Source: Solirubrobacter pauli
GTDB taxonomy: Bacteria > Actinomycetota > Thermoleophilia > Solirubrobacterales > Solirubrobacteraceae
Length of the DNA: 64,000 nucleotides
Reading direction: 5' to 3'
Assembly: GCF_003633755.1 (NCBI RefSeq)
Contig: NZ_RBIL01000001.1
Coordinates: forward strand, 2,527,426 to 2,591,425
Shown in pieces: positions 51,616 to 60,194 of the stretch. The notes below the pieces were generated by a model, which was not told where the DNA came from, did no database searches, and was given only the letters and a program-made list of their open reading frames with translations. Position numbers and translations under genes: made by a program. The stretch's first letter is position 1; every line of letters begins with the position of its first letter.

Positions 51616-52113
51616 TCAGATCCTCTCCGGGACGGCGTAGGTGGTGACGGGTGGCGGGTCGAGGTGCTGGGCGAGCTTGGCCCGGGCGCGCGAGAAGCGG
51701 ACGGCGAAGGTGGCCCGGCTGCAGCCGGCGGCGCGGGCGGCGTCCTCCGTGGACAGGCCTTCCCAGGCGACAAGGCAGATCGCCTCGCGCTCGCGGTCGC
51801 TCAGCGCGGCGAAGGCGGTGGCGAGGCCGCGGTCGCTGGTGAAGCGCTCCGCGGGGTCGCCCGTGGCGGGGTCGGGCGCCAGCGCGCCCTTGCGCGCCGC
51901 CTTGCGGCGGTGGTTGGCGAGCACCTTGCCGGCCACGGCGTACAGCCACGGCAGCGGGTGCTCGAGCCGTCGCGGCAGCTTGCGCCAGGCGACGGTGAAG
52001 GTCTCGGCCGCGAGATCCTCGACCTCATCCCGCGGCGCCCGGCGCGCGAAGTACGCGCAGACGGCGGCGTGATGAGCTGCGTAGATCGCGCGGAACGCGT
52101 GCGGATCGCTCAC
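51616..52113 (-). CDS. ECF-family RNA polymerase sigma factor
   Basis: A 165-residue ECF sigma. Region 2 reads FRAIYAAHHAAVCAYFARRAPRDEVEDLAAETFTVAWRKLP (about 5-46) and LPWLYAVAGKVLANHRR. Region 4 includes ALSDREREAICLVAWEGLSTEDAARAAGCSRATFAVRFSRARAKL (about 110-155). The start is GTG at 52113 with a GAGGGGG-like site close upstream; a GTG-free extension to 52140 adds an unconserved tail. The next gene on the same strand encodes a membrane protein that probably controls it. The signal is unknown. Confidence 0.9.
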   Translation of the reverse strand: MSDPHAFRAIYAAHHAAVCAYFARRAPRDEVEDLAAETFTVAWRKLPRRLEHPLPWLYAVAGKVLANHRRKAARKGALAPDPATGDPAERFTSDRGLATAFAALSDREREAICLVAWEGLSTEDAARAAGCSRATFAVRFSRARAKLAQHLDPPPVTTYAVPERI

Positions 52114-52154
52114 ACCCCCTCTCTGTCGCGACGAGGCCACGCCTTACATCGTGA

Positions 52155-53417
52155 TCAGCGATCCCGTCGCATCGACCGCATCTGCCGGCCCAGCGAGGCG
52201 AGGTCCGCATCGGCGATCCGGTAGCGCCGCCGCACGTCGAACAGCTGCTGCGCCTCGTCGGCGAGCTCGCGGACCGGACGGCGGATCTCGATGCCCTCGT
52301 CGGGGGCGTCGACGGCCAAGACCGGCGGCGCGAAGCCGTGCTCGGCCAGCCAGCGCGGCAGGTAGGCCCCCGCGACCTTGCCCTGCGGCCACCACAGCGG
52401 CGCGCCCTCGCCGTCCCCGTCGCCGCGCAGGCGACGCGTCCGGCGGGTGCCCAGCAGCAGCCGGCCCTCGAGCACCGGCTCGCCGGGGTCCGGCGGGTCC
52501 TCCACGCCCGCGAGGCGCGCGATCCCGGCGATCGCCACGCGCGCCTGATGCGTCGCGAGCGCGCCGAACTTCAGCGGCGAGTCGATCCCGTCGCCGGCCG
52601 CCCACGTGCGCGAGGCGCCCTGGACACGGCCGTCCTCGCCGGTCAGCACGAAGCCCTCGTCGTCCGCGGCGAGGCCCTCGATGGCAGGACCGACCAGGCG
52701 CGGGACCGCAACCACGCGCTGCACGTCGAGCCGATCACCGCTCGGGTCGAGCGACAGGCCGCCGCCCGCGGCGCGGGTGGCGACCGCGCCGGTCACGAGC
52801 CGCACGCCCGCACGCTCGAGCTCCTCGGCGGCCGCGGCGCTCGCGTCCGGACCGAACACCGACAGCGCGCTGCGCTCCGGCGTGACGACCGTGATCTGCA
52901 CGTCGTCATGGCCCAGCTCTCGCGCTTCCCCCGCGGTCATGATCGCCAGCTCGTAAGCGGGCAGCGGCCACACCGCGCCGGGCGGGACGACGATCGCGAG
53001 CCGCTTCGAGTAGCCCTCCTCGATGTCGCGCAGGAGGCCGCCGAACGGCTCCGCGTCACCGCCGGGCCACCAGGTCGTGGCGCCCTCCACGCCCTGCACG
53101 GCCCGGGCGCCGGCGGCGACCAGCAGCGCGTCGAAGGACCGGGTGCCGCCGCTCGCCAGGCGCACCTGGCCGGCGGCGTCGTCGACGCCGACCACGGCGT
53201 CGATCACCACCTCGGCGCCCGCGTCCGCCGCGATGTCGCTCAGCGGGACGCGGCGCGCCTGGCCGACCGCGAACGGCTCGGCCACGGCCATCGGCCGGTA
53301 CGTGAAGTCGGGGTCAGGAGCGACGACGGTCAGCTGCACGCGCTCGCCGGCCACCTCCCGGAGGCCCAGCAGCGCCTCGAGTCCGGCGACCCCGCCGCCG
53401 GCGATCAGGACGTCCAT
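52155..53417 (-). CDS. FAD-dependent NAD(P)-disulfide-type oxidoreductase, sulfide:quinone reductase-like
   Basis: A 420-residue two-Rossmann flavoprotein. The FAD loop is DVLIAGGGVAGLEALLGL (residues 2-19), followed by SFDALLVAAGARA (about 95) and the FAD-binding WAAGDGIDSPLKFGALATHQAR (about 290-311). The pattern FTYRPMAVAEPFAVGQARRVPL matches sulfide:quinone reductase and NDH-2 proteins. No redox cysteine pair of true SQR is seen, so NADH dehydrogenase-like or unassigned function is possible. The ATG at 53417 is preferred over 53429. It is a single gene facing the divergent sigma operon. Confidence 0.8.
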   Translation of the reverse strand: MDVLIAGGGVAGLEALLGLREVAGERVQLTVVAPDPDFTYRPMAVAEPFAVGQARRVPLSDIAADAGAEVVIDAVVGVDDAAGQVRLASGGTRSFDALLVAAGARAVQGVEGATTWWPGGDAEPFGGLLRDIEEGYSKRLAIVVPPGAVWPLPAYELAIMTAGEARELGHDDVQITVVTPERSALSVFGPDASAAAAEELERAGVRLVTGAVATRAAGGGLSLDPSGDRLDVQRVVAVPRLVGPAIEGLAADDEGFVLTGEDGRVQGASRTWAAGDGIDSPLKFGALATHQARVAIAGIARLAGVEDPPDPGEPVLEGRLLLGTRRTRRLRGDGDGEGAPLWWPQGKVAGAYLPRWLAEHGFAPPVLAVDAPDEGIEIRRPVRELADEAQQLFDVRRRYRIADADLASLGRQMRSMRRDR

Positions 53418-53445
53418 GTCCCGCACCATACGGCCTCCCGGCCGG

Positions 53446-54699
53446 TCAGGCGGTCTGCGGCGACCGCCCGCGCTCGCGGACCCACAGCCCGACGCGCCCG
53501 CGGAACAGCTCCAGGAACTCCTCGTGCTCGTGCGCCGGGTAGGTGTCACGCACCGTGCCCGCCAGCAGGGCGTCGAAGTCCGCCGACGACACCCACTCGA
53601 GCAGCAGCTCGTCGACGTGCTTGAGCGACGTCGCGCAGAACGCCTTGTACTCCTCGACCTGGAAGTACTCGTCCGCCAGCCGGCGGTACTCGGCGAGCTT
53701 GGCCCGGTAGTCGAGGTCCTCGCGGTCGCCGACCTCGAAGTAGCGGCGCGTGTCCATGTCCACCACGCGCGAGTCGCGGCCGGTGACCGTGCAGAAGATC
53801 GTCCACTTCAGCAACGCGGAGATCGCCCACGGGAAGTAGTAGTGCAGCGACGTCAGCGCCACGTCCGGCGACGCGTTCGCGTAGTCGATCGGGTGCGCCT
53901 CGGCACCGCGCACGAGCGTCTCGCAGGAGTTGAACTCCCAGCGGAAGAACGCGTTGATCAGCCGCGAGATCGTGATGATCTCCTCGCCCGTCTCGGGCGC
54001 GAGGAAGTCGTGCGAGATCGCGTAGCGGTTGTGCATCGGCTGGTCGGGCTGGAAGTCCATGACCATCGTCTCGGCGCCGATGCTCAGCGACCGCGCGAAC
54101 TTGTCGAAGCCCTCGATCGACTCCTGCAGGTGCATCAGCCGCTCGCCGGACTCGTTGTACGCCTGCATCAGCTGGTCGTGGTCCTTGATCCGCGTCACGC
54201 CGACCCACTGACCGCCGTCGTAGGGCTTCATGAACAGCGGGTAGCCGATGTTGGCCGCGATCGCGCCGAGGTCGAACGGCCGGTTGTACTTGGCCGCCGT
54301 GTACTCGAAGCGCGTGTTCTCGGGCGGGTTCTTGTGCGGGACGAGCACGGTCTGCGGCACCTTGATCCCGAGCCGGATCATCGCCGCGTAGGCCGCGTGC
54401 TTCTCCATCGCCTGGAACGTGAACGGCGAGTTCAGCAGGTACACGTCGTCCATCAGCGCGACCTTCTTCAGCCACTCACGCGGGACGAAGTACCACCAGG
54501 CGAGCCGGTCGACCACGAGGTCGTAGCGGGGCTTGTCGCGCAGGTCGAAGGGCTCGATCGTGATCCGTTCGGAGCTGACGTGGTGCGTGGACCCGCCGTA
54601 CTTGACCGGGCCGACCCGCCCGAGCAACGTCTCGAAGGCCCGCGGCCAGTCCTCCTCCGTGCCGAGCAGGAGACCGATCAGGTGGGAAGCGTCGGACAT
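53446..54699 (-). CDS. ATP-grasp domain protein of unknown function
   Basis: A 417-residue protein with an ATP-grasp core: the ATP-binding region LFMKPYDGGQWVGVTRI (about 155-171), a central helix-strand region with AETMVMDFQPDQPMHNRY (about 210-228), and the metal-ligand segment DANASP to TGRDSRVVDMDTRRYF (about 275-315). ATP-grasp enzymes join a carboxylate to an amine or thiol through an acyl-phosphate. The partner substrate is unknown. Its ATG overlaps the stop of the preceding esterase gene by one base, so it is the third gene of an esterase-esterase-ATP-grasp operon. Such a set suggests synthesis and release of an amide or ester product. Confidence 0.75.
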   Translation of the reverse strand: MSDASHLIGLLLGTEEDWPRAFETLLGRVGPVKYGGSTHHVSSERITIEPFDLRDKPRYDLVVDRLAWWYFVPREWLKKVALMDDVYLLNSPFTFQAMEKHAAYAAMIRLGIKVPQTVLVPHKNPPENTRFEYTAAKYNRPFDLGAIAANIGYPLFMKPYDGGQWVGVTRIKDHDQLMQAYNESGERLMHLQESIEGFDKFARSLSIGAETMVMDFQPDQPMHNRYAISHDFLAPETGEEIITISRLINAFFRWEFNSCETLVRGAEAHPIDYANASPDVALTSLHYYFPWAISALLKWTIFCTVTGRDSRVVDMDTRRYFEVGDREDLDYRAKLAEYRRLADEYFQVEEYKAFCATSLKHVDELLLEWVSSADFDALLAGTVRDTYPAHEHEEFLELFRGRVGLWVRERGRSPQTA

Positions 54700-55436
54700 C
54701 AGCAGAACCTCGGGAGATGGTGGGCGAGCTGCGCGCGCCACGAGTGCCAGTCGTGGGGGACGTCGTACCCCCACAGGTCGAGCTCGTGGCGGATTCCCTT
54801 CTCGGCCAGCAGCCCGGCGAGCTGCCGGGTGGACGCGAGCGCCCCCGTCGTGTCCTCCCACTGCCCCTGGCCACACACCAGCAGGAGGCTCAGCCGCGAC
54901 CGCAGCCACTCGAGGTGGTCGCCGCCGAAGTGCCCGACGTAGTCCATCGGGTTGTTGAAGTACGTCTGCTCGCCGCGGTCGCCCCAGGCGTTCCACGTCG
55001 AGGGGTCGTAGTTGCCCGACAGGCACAGCGCGAGCGGGAACAGATCCGCCCGCTTGAGCGCGAAGTTCAGCGCGTGGTAGGCGCCGAGGCTCGCGCCGGT
55101 GGTGATGATCTCACCGCCGGTGTCGTGGGAGATGAACGGCACGACCTGGTCGAGGATCCACGACTCGTAGCGGCCGTGCTCACGCGCCCGGTCCTCGAGC
55201 GAGAGCTGCCGGTTCGACCACGAGGACGCGTCGAACGAGTCCACGCAGTAGAGCTTCACGCGGCCCGCGTCGATCAGGTCGGCGACGGCGCCGACCATGC
55301 CGTTGTCGCGCCAGTCGTAGGCCTTGCCCGCCTCGGACGGGAACGCGAGCACCGCCCGGCCGTAGTGCCCGAAGACCGCGACCGTCCCGGCCGCGCCGAT
55401 GGCGGACGAGTACAGCTCATGGTGGGCGTGGTTCAT
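54699..55436 (-). CDS. Serine hydrolase/esterase (second of pair)
   Basis: A 245-residue alpha/beta-hydrolase-fold esterase of the enterochelin/FrmB-like group. The nucleophile elbow is TGASLGAYHALNF (about 116-128), with the late His in DVPHDWHSWR (about 230) and VFGHYGRAVLAFPSEAG near the N-terminus. No signal peptide, so it is cytoplasmic. The start ATG 55436 overlaps the upstream esterase stop by four bases, and its own stop joins the ATP-grasp gene by one base. Its substrate is presumably linked to those of the neighbours. The open frame running far upstream (to 57377) is a shadow of the genes there. Confidence 0.82.
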   Translation of the reverse strand: MNHAHHELYSSAIGAAGTVAVFGHYGRAVLAFPSEAGKAYDWRDNGMVGAVADLIDAGRVKLYCVDSFDASSWSNRQLSLEDRAREHGRYESWILDQVVPFISHDTGGEIITTGASLGAYHALNFALKRADLFPLALCLSGNYDPSTWNAWGDRGEQTYFNNPMDYVGHFGGDHLEWLRSRLSLLLVCGQGQWEDTTGALASTRQLAGLLAEKGIRHELDLWGYDVPHDWHSWRAQLAHHLPRFC

Positions 55437-56458
55437 CGCGTCCAGGCGCGTTTGAGCAGCTGGGTCAGATGCGGGTCGAAAGCATCCCGCCAACCGACGT
55501 AGTTGTGCATGTCGAGCACCTCCTCCAAGCTCACCTCGTACCCCTGAGCCGCCAGAGCACGCGCCATCTCCCGGTTGTTCTCCGCGTTCTCCTCGGCCCT
55601 GCCGACGGTGAGGGTCACCGGAACGGGCATCGCGTACTCGCCGTCGCGCAGCGTGTCGCGCACGAAGCGCGTGATCCGCGTGTAGCGGGAGAAGCCGCTC
55701 TCGTGGCGGTCGTAGCGCGGGATGAAGTACGAGCCCGACTGCAGGAAGGCGCCGCTCAGCAGCCGCGGGTAACGCCGCTGGGCGTGCAGCATCGCCAGCG
55801 CGCCGAGGCTCGCGCCCATCCCGACCGGCTGGCCGATCACGCCGAACCCGGCGCGCAGCTGCGGCAGCACGTCCGAGTCGAGCACGCGGCTGTACGCGGC
55901 GCTGGCCGAGTACCAGTTGTTCCGGTCCCCGGGCTGCAGGAGCGCGACCCGGAACGGCGGCACGTCGCCGCGCGCGATCACCGCGCCGGCGTAGCGCGTG
56001 AGCTGGGCGAGCGCGTCGTACTCGGGGCCGTCGTTGGCGAGCAGGAGCCGCGCGGGCGTGCCCGGCGGGAAGCTCTCCGGCGACCACACTCGCACGGCGA
56101 CGGTGCCGCCCAGCCCGCGTCCGCGGATCTCGGCCTCGTCGTAGCGGCCGGGGACGGCCTGCGCGTGGAGCCACTCCGGCGCCGCGTAGCCGTCGAGCTC
56201 GAGCACGGACTTGTCCCCGAACGCGCCGGGCGCCGTCTTGTCGTTGCCCGGGTCGAGGATGTGCTCGGTGCCGCCGTCCGGATGGTCGACCTCGAGCTTG
56301 TACTCGAGCCGCAGCACGTCGGGCAGCTCGACCTCGAGCACCCAGCCGGTGCCGTTGCGGGCGAACGAGCGCTGCTCGTGCGAGAGGTGGAGGTCGCTGG
56401 CGAGGCGGACGGCCGTGTAGCGGCTGTCCGGGTCGTCGAGTCGCAGCACGACGGGCAT
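55433..56458 (-). CDS. Enterochelin-esterase-like hydrolase (first of pair)
   Basis: A 341-residue two-domain protein. Residues about 1-110 form an E-set/CBM48-like beta sandwich as in Fes-type esterases, followed by an esterase domain with nucleophile elbow GMGASLGALAML (about 218), LLQPGDRNNWY (about 172) and late His in DMHNYVGWRD (about 318). Fes-like enzymes hydrolyse ester bonds of siderophores such as enterobactin, but members also act on other esters. No siderophore genes or transporters are nearby. ATG at 56458 is the first gene of the operon with the second esterase and ATP-grasp. It diverges from a Crp-like regulator. Confidence 0.83.
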   Translation of the reverse strand: MPVVLRLDDPDSRYTAVRLASDLHLSHEQRSFARNGTGWVLEVELPDVLRLEYKLEVDHPDGGTEHILDPGNDKTAPGAFGDKSVLELDGYAAPEWLHAQAVPGRYDEAEIRGRGLGGTVAVRVWSPESFPPGTPARLLLANDGPEYDALAQLTRYAGAVIARGDVPPFRVALLQPGDRNNWYSASAAYSRVLDSDVLPQLRAGFGVIGQPVGMGASLGALAMLHAQRRYPRLLSGAFLQSGSYFIPRYDRHESGFSRYTRITRFVRDTLRDGEYAMPVPVTLTVGRAEENAENNREMARALAAQGYEVSLEEVLDMHNYVGWRDAFDPHLTQLLKRAWTR

Positions 56459-56672
56459 CGCGGGCGAACCCTAGCGCTGGGGTGCCGACCCGTCCCCCGT
56501 CCGGGGGTGGCGCCCGTCGGCAACTCGCCGCTCCGGGCCGAACTTGAGGGTGAGCACCTCCGACACCGCTCCTCACCCAACCACGCGACGTGCACGACCT
56601 CCGTCCTGCTGCCGGGCTCCCCCTTGGTCCGGCCGCAGTGTGCGCGTCGCGTGGTCGGGTAACAACACCCGC
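56459..56672. promoter_or_regulatory. Divergent control region with nested inverted repeats
   Basis: This 214-base gap between the esterase operon and the crp-like gene holds an outer inverted repeat TGCCGAC/GTCGGCA (56483-56489 and 56516-56522) and an inner CCCCCG/CGGGGG dyad (56494-56499 and 56502-56507). They lie 25-64 bases upstream of the esterase start, a fitting place for an operator bound by the Crp-like protein. Confidence 0.5.
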
Positions 56673-57401
56673 GTGAGCGGATCGACCATCTCCATCGTCG
56701 ACGCCGACCCGGACCTGGCCGAGCAGCTCGACGACGGCCAGCTCGAGCGGGCGCGCCACGAGGCGCTGACCCGCGTCCAGCGGCTCAGCCCCGGCGAGTG
56801 GGACGTCGCCAACGCGCTCGAGCCCGACGTCCACCACCGCGGCTTCCTGATCGTCGAGGGCCTGCTGTCGCGTGAGGTTGACGTGCTCGGACGGCACTGC
56901 ATCGAGCTGATCGGACCGTGCGACGTGATGCGGCCGTGGAGCTGGGACGACGCCGGCTCGCACGTGCGTGCGGAGGTCGGCTGGGAGGTGCTCGAGCCGA
57001 CGAAGCTGGCCGTGCTCGACCACGCGCTCGTCACGCGCATCAACCCGTGGCCGCAGCTCGGCGTGGAGCTCTTCAACCGCGGGACGCGGCGCGCGCATCA
57101 CCTGGCGGTCGCGCTCGCGATCGCCCATCACAACCGCGTCGAGGACCGGCTGCTGCTGACGCTCTGGCACCTCGCCGAGCGCTGGGGCAAGGTCACGCCT
57201 GACGGCATCCTGCTGCCGCTGCCGCTCTCCCACGAGCGGCTGGCGAGCATCGTCGGCGCCCACCGCCCGTCGGTGACGACGGCGATGGGCGCGCTGGCCA
57301 AGGCCGGGAAGGTCAGCCGCCGCGACGACGGCGGCTGGCTCCTGCACGGCGATCCGCCCGAGAAGCTCCGCCACCACAAGCTGGCGGCGGCGTTGACCTA
57401 G
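56673..57401 (+). CDS. Crp/Fnr-family transcriptional regulator
   Basis: A 242-residue Crp-type protein. An N-terminal beta-roll domain (about 45-120, LEPDVHHRGFLIVEGLLSREV, then VLGRHCIELIGPCDVMRPW) resembles a cyclic-nucleotide-binding fold without the RxS phosphate-binding motif, so it may not bind cAMP. The C-terminal helix-turn-helix (about 185-220, LPLSHERLASIVGAHRPSVTTAMGALAKAGKV) is a standard Crp recognition helix. Start GTG 56673. It diverges from the esterase-esterase-ATP-grasp operon and is the natural candidate to control it. It converges with the secreted protein by four bases. Confidence 0.85.
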   Translation: MSGSTISIVDADPDLAEQLDDGQLERARHEALTRVQRLSPGEWDVANALEPDVHHRGFLIVEGLLSREVDVLGRHCIELIGPCDVMRPWSWDDAGSHVRAEVGWEVLEPTKLAVLDHALVTRINPWPQLGVELFNRGTRRAHHLAVALAIAHHNRVEDRLLLTLWHLAERWGKVTPDGILLPLPLSHERLASIVGAHRPSVTTAMGALAKAGKVSRRDDGGWLLHGDPPEKLRHHKLAAALT

Positions 57402-58027
57402 AGCTGGAGGCTCTTCGGCACGTCGTCAGCCAGGTAGAAGAGCCGCTCGCTGAAGCTGTGCGAGTTCTTGGAGACGGCCAAGCTCGTCACGACGACCCCG
57501 TTGGCCTCGAGCGCGCGGTCGCCCTTGCCGTCGACGATCCGCGACTGCTTGAAGCACGTGTAGGCGATCCCGCCATTGCGGAAGAACACCGCGTCGTCGA
57601 CGCCGGTGAAGTCGCCCGCGGAGACCTCGTCGCACGGGTCGGTGTCGTGCACGGCCTTGTGCTTCTGCGCGTCGTACGAGGCGGCGGTGCGGGACTCGCT
57701 GGCGCCGCCCTCGAAGTCGCGGATCGCGCCGATGTACCGGCCGTCGACGATCTCGAAGTGGTCGCGCTCGATCGAGTCCAGCCCGAAGTCGCGCGACTGG
57801 AAGAGCGTGAAGCGCCGGCCGGTGGTGGTCCAGCAGCCGTAGATGCGGTCGCGGCGCGATTCGGAGTTCTGCGGCTTCTCCTTCACGGAGACGACGCGGA
57901 CCTTGCCCGAGGCGGCGAGGAGCGTCGCGCCGCCGCGCTGGCAGCTCGGGGCGGCGGCGTGGGCGGAGGGAGCGACGACCGCCAGCGCGGTCAGGGCGGA
58001 GAGCACGGGGAGGATGGGGCGGATCAT
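57398..58027 (-). CDS. Secreted protein of unknown function
   Basis: A 209-residue exported protein with a signal peptide (PILPVLSALTALAVVAPSAHAA). The mature part contains four cysteines spaced as two likely disulfides (C29, C66, and a pair near CDEVSAG and YTCFKQ around 132 and 158). It looks beta-rich, with FTLFQSRDFGLDSIERDHFEIVDG and ASYDAQKHKAVHDTDPCDEV segments. No domain is recognised. ATG at 58027. It is a single gene overlapping the convergent Crp-like gene by four bases. Confidence 0.7.
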   Translation of the reverse strand: MIRPILPVLSALTALAVVAPSAHAAAPSCQRGGATLLAASGKVRVVSVKEKPQNSESRRDRIYGCWTTTGRRFTLFQSRDFGLDSIERDHFEIVDGRYIGAIRDFEGGASESRTAASYDAQKHKAVHDTDPCDEVSAGDFTGVDDAVFFRNGGIAYTCFKQSRIVDGKGDRALEANGVVVTSLAVSKNSHSFSERLFYLADDVPKSLQL

Positions 58028-58063
58028 GCGAACGATCCTCGCTGGTCGGCTTGTGCCTTCGCC

Positions 58064-58687
58064 TCACCCTGAGGTGGTGTCGGCCTCCACCTTGGCGATC
58101 AGCGCGGCGAGGCCGAGCTCGAAGCCGAGGTCGTCGACGTCGACACCGTCCGCTGCCCGCAGTGCGGCCGCCAGGTGCGGGTAGGTGTCCTCGTACTCCG
58201 CCGCCGGGCGGTCGAAGCCGCCGTTGAACGTCTCGATCGCCGAGCCGAGCACGAGGTAGTCGATCGCCGCCATCACGGTGGCCGCGAAGCGCGGGTCCCA
58301 GCCGAAGCCCTCGAAGGCGGCGAACGCGCGCTCGTAGGCGCTGAGCGCGGTCGCGCTGCGCACGGGCCGGCTCGCGATGATGGCGACGAGCTCGGGCCGG
58401 ACCATGAACGCGCGGCGGTACGTGCGGGCGAACGCGGCGAGCCCCTCGCGCCAGTCCGCGTGCGCCGTCAGCGCGGACGGGTCGACGGCCTCGTCGATCA
58501 GGCCGGTCATCTCGTCCAGCAGGTCGTCGCGGCCCGCGATGTGGTTGTAGAGCGACGGTCCCTCGACGCCGAGCCGCTTGGCCAACTTGCGCGTGGTGAG
58601 CGCCTCGACGCCCTCCTCGTCGACCAACCGCAGCGCCTCCTCGGCGATGCCGCGGCGGCTGAGGATCGGCTTGGTGGGGCGAGCCAC
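58064..58687 (-). CDS. TetR-family repressor
   Basis: A 207-residue TetR protein with helix-turn-helix RRGIAEEALRLVDEEGVEALTTRKLAKRLGVEGPSLYNHIAGRDDLLDEM (about 10-59) and a variable ligand domain of the TetR_C_33 style. The start is GTG at 58687; TAGTTT (58700-58695 on the minus strand) ends seven bases before it, suggesting a leaderless message. Two matched dyads fill the gap to the divergent permease gene, so it very probably represses the permease-amidohydrolase operon and itself. Ligand unknown. Confidence 0.88.
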   Translation of the reverse strand: MARPTKPILSRRGIAEEALRLVDEEGVEALTTRKLAKRLGVEGPSLYNHIAGRDDLLDEMTGLIDEAVDPSALTAHADWREGLAAFARTYRRAFMVRPELVAIIASRPVRSATALSAYERAFAAFEGFGWDPRFAATVMAAIDYLVLGSAIETFNGGFDRPAAEYEDTYPHLAAALRAADGVDVDDLGFELGLAALIAKVEADTTSG

Positions 58688-58688
58688 C

Positions 58689-58718
58689 TTGACAAAACTA
58701 GCACCGTTAGTCCAGACT
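58689..58718 (+). promoter_or_regulatory. Promoter of the permease operon
   Basis: A consensus TTGACA (58689-58694) and CAGACT (58713-58718) with an 18-base spacer. Both TetR dyads lie in the spacer or over the -10 element, so bound TetR would block polymerase. AAGGAG at 58738-58743 is the RBS for the ATG at 58749. Confidence 0.6.
58697..58711. promoter_or_regulatory. TetR operator A
   Basis: Fifteen-base dyad with half-sites ACTAGC and GTTAGT around three bases. It is a near match to operator B, 19 bases away centre to centre, and lies in the promoter spacer. Confidence 0.75.
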
Positions 58719-58730
58719 AGCGCCGCTAGT
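58716..58730. promoter_or_regulatory. TetR operator B
   Basis: A perfect 15-base dyad with half-sites ACTAGC and GCTAGT around three bases, overlapping the -10 element and transcription start of the permease promoter. Confidence 0.8.
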
Positions 58731-58748
58731 TTTCTCAAAGGAGCGACG

Positions 58749-60194
58749 ATGGCAGCGATGACAGCCGTGACCGAGCCGTTCGCAGGGCCCGTGGAAGGAG
58801 ATGCGCAGCGCCTGGGCGAGCTCGGCTACGAGCAGGAGCTCAAGCGGGGGATGGGCGTCTTCGACAGCGTCGCGATGGGGTTCGCGACGATCTCGCCGGT
58901 CGTCGGCCTCTACGCGGTCGTGCTCGTGGGGATGGCGGTCGCCGGTGGAGCGTGGGTGTGGGTGCTGCCGGTCGCGCTCGCCGGCCAGTGCCTGCTGATG
59001 AGCGTCTACGCCGAGCTCGCCGGCCGGTATCCCCTCGCCAACGGCGCCTACCAGTGGAGTCGCCGGCTGGTCGGCCCGCGCTACGGGTGGTTCAACGGCT
59101 GGGTGGCGCTGTGCGCGTACGCGGTCGCGAACACGACGATCGCCTACCTCGGCGCGCCGTGGGCGCTCACGCTGCTGGGCATCACGGCCACGCCGGGCGC
59201 GATCGTGCTCACGGGCGCGGTGCTCGTCCTCGTCTGCTCGATCATCAACGCGTTCGGCGTCGACGCGCTCAAGGGCGCGCTGCGGCTCGGCGTCGGCGCG
59301 GAGGCGATCGCGTCCGTCGGCATCGGGCTCGCGCTGCTGCTCGTCTTCCGCGAGCAGGGCTTCGGCGTGTTGACCGACACGTTCGGAGCCGAGGCGCTGA
59401 GCGGCGGGTCGACGTTCGGCGCGCTGCTCGCCGCCCTCGCCGTCGGCGGCTGGGCGTTCATCGGGTTCGACGCGACGGTCGCCGCGGCCGAGGAGACCAA
59501 GGGCGCGGCCAAGCACGTGCCGCGCGCGGTCTGGCTCGCGCTGCTGACCGTCGGCGCGCTCGTGATCCTCAACGCCTTCGCCACGACGCTCGCGCACCCC
59601 AACCCCGCGGACGTGGCGGCGGGCAAGGACCTCGACCCCGTCTCGACCGCGGTCGTCGCCTCCTTCGGCGGGTGGTCGAGCAAGCCGTTCGCGTTCGTCG
59701 TGCTCGTCGCCTTCATCGCCTGCGGGATGGCCGCGCAGGGCGGCACGTCGCGCGGCATCTACTCGATGGCGCGCGACGGCGTGCTGCCCGGCTCGACGTT
59801 CCTGCGCCGGGTCGACAAGCGCCAGGCGCCGATCGGCGGCATCGTCGCCACCACGCTCGTCGCGTGGGCCGGCCTGCTGCTCGGCCTCGAGGCGACCGCG
59901 ATCGGCTCGCTGATCACATTCGGCACCGCCGCGATCTTCGTGGCCTTCCTGCTGATCGCGATCGCCGCGCTCTACGCGCGCACGCAAGGGATGCTGTCGC
60001 CGCGCGGCATGGTGCTCAACGTGCTCGCCGTGCTCTGGCTGGCCTTCGAGACCGTGAACATCGCCTGGCCGCGAGCGTCGCTCGCCCCGCTGGACGCGCC
60101 CTGGTACCAGGTGTGGGCCGCGCCGATGGTCGTGGCGGGTATCACCGTGGTCGGAGTGCTGTACCTCGCTGTGGCCAAACCGCATGCCCGCTGA
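58749..60194 (+). CDS. APC-family amino acid permease
   Basis: A 481-residue transporter of the amino acid-polyamine-organocation superfamily with about twelve helices. Seen: SVAMGFATISPVVGLYAVVLVG (TM1, about 32), SVYAELAGRYPLANGAYQWSRRLVGPRYGWFNGW (about 83-116) and GWAFIGFDATVAAAEETKGAAKHVPRA (about 232-258), the standard APC loop signatures. It resembles GABA/choline-type permeases (BAT1-like). ATG at 58749 has AAGGAG seven bases upstream. The downstream amidohydrolase starts 11 bases before its stop. Import of an amino acid or amide substrate processed by that enzyme is likely. Confidence 0.9.
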   Translation: MAAMTAVTEPFAGPVEGDAQRLGELGYEQELKRGMGVFDSVAMGFATISPVVGLYAVVLVGMAVAGGAWVWVLPVALAGQCLLMSVYAELAGRYPLANGAYQWSRRLVGPRYGWFNGWVALCAYAVANTTIAYLGAPWALTLLGITATPGAIVLTGAVLVLVCSIINAFGVDALKGALRLGVGAEAIASVGIGLALLLVFREQGFGVLTDTFGAEALSGGSTFGALLAALAVGGWAFIGFDATVAAAEETKGAAKHVPRAVWLALLTVGALVILNAFATTLAHPNPADVAAGKDLDPVSTAVVASFGGWSSKPFAFVVLVAFIACGMAAQGGTSRGIYSMARDGVLPGSTFLRRVDKRQAPIGGIVATTLVAWAGLLLGLEATAIGSLITFGTAAIFVAFLLIAIAALYARTQGMLSPRGMVLNVLAVLWLAFETVNIAWPRASLAPLDAPWYQVWAAPMVVAGITVVGVLYLAVAKPHAR

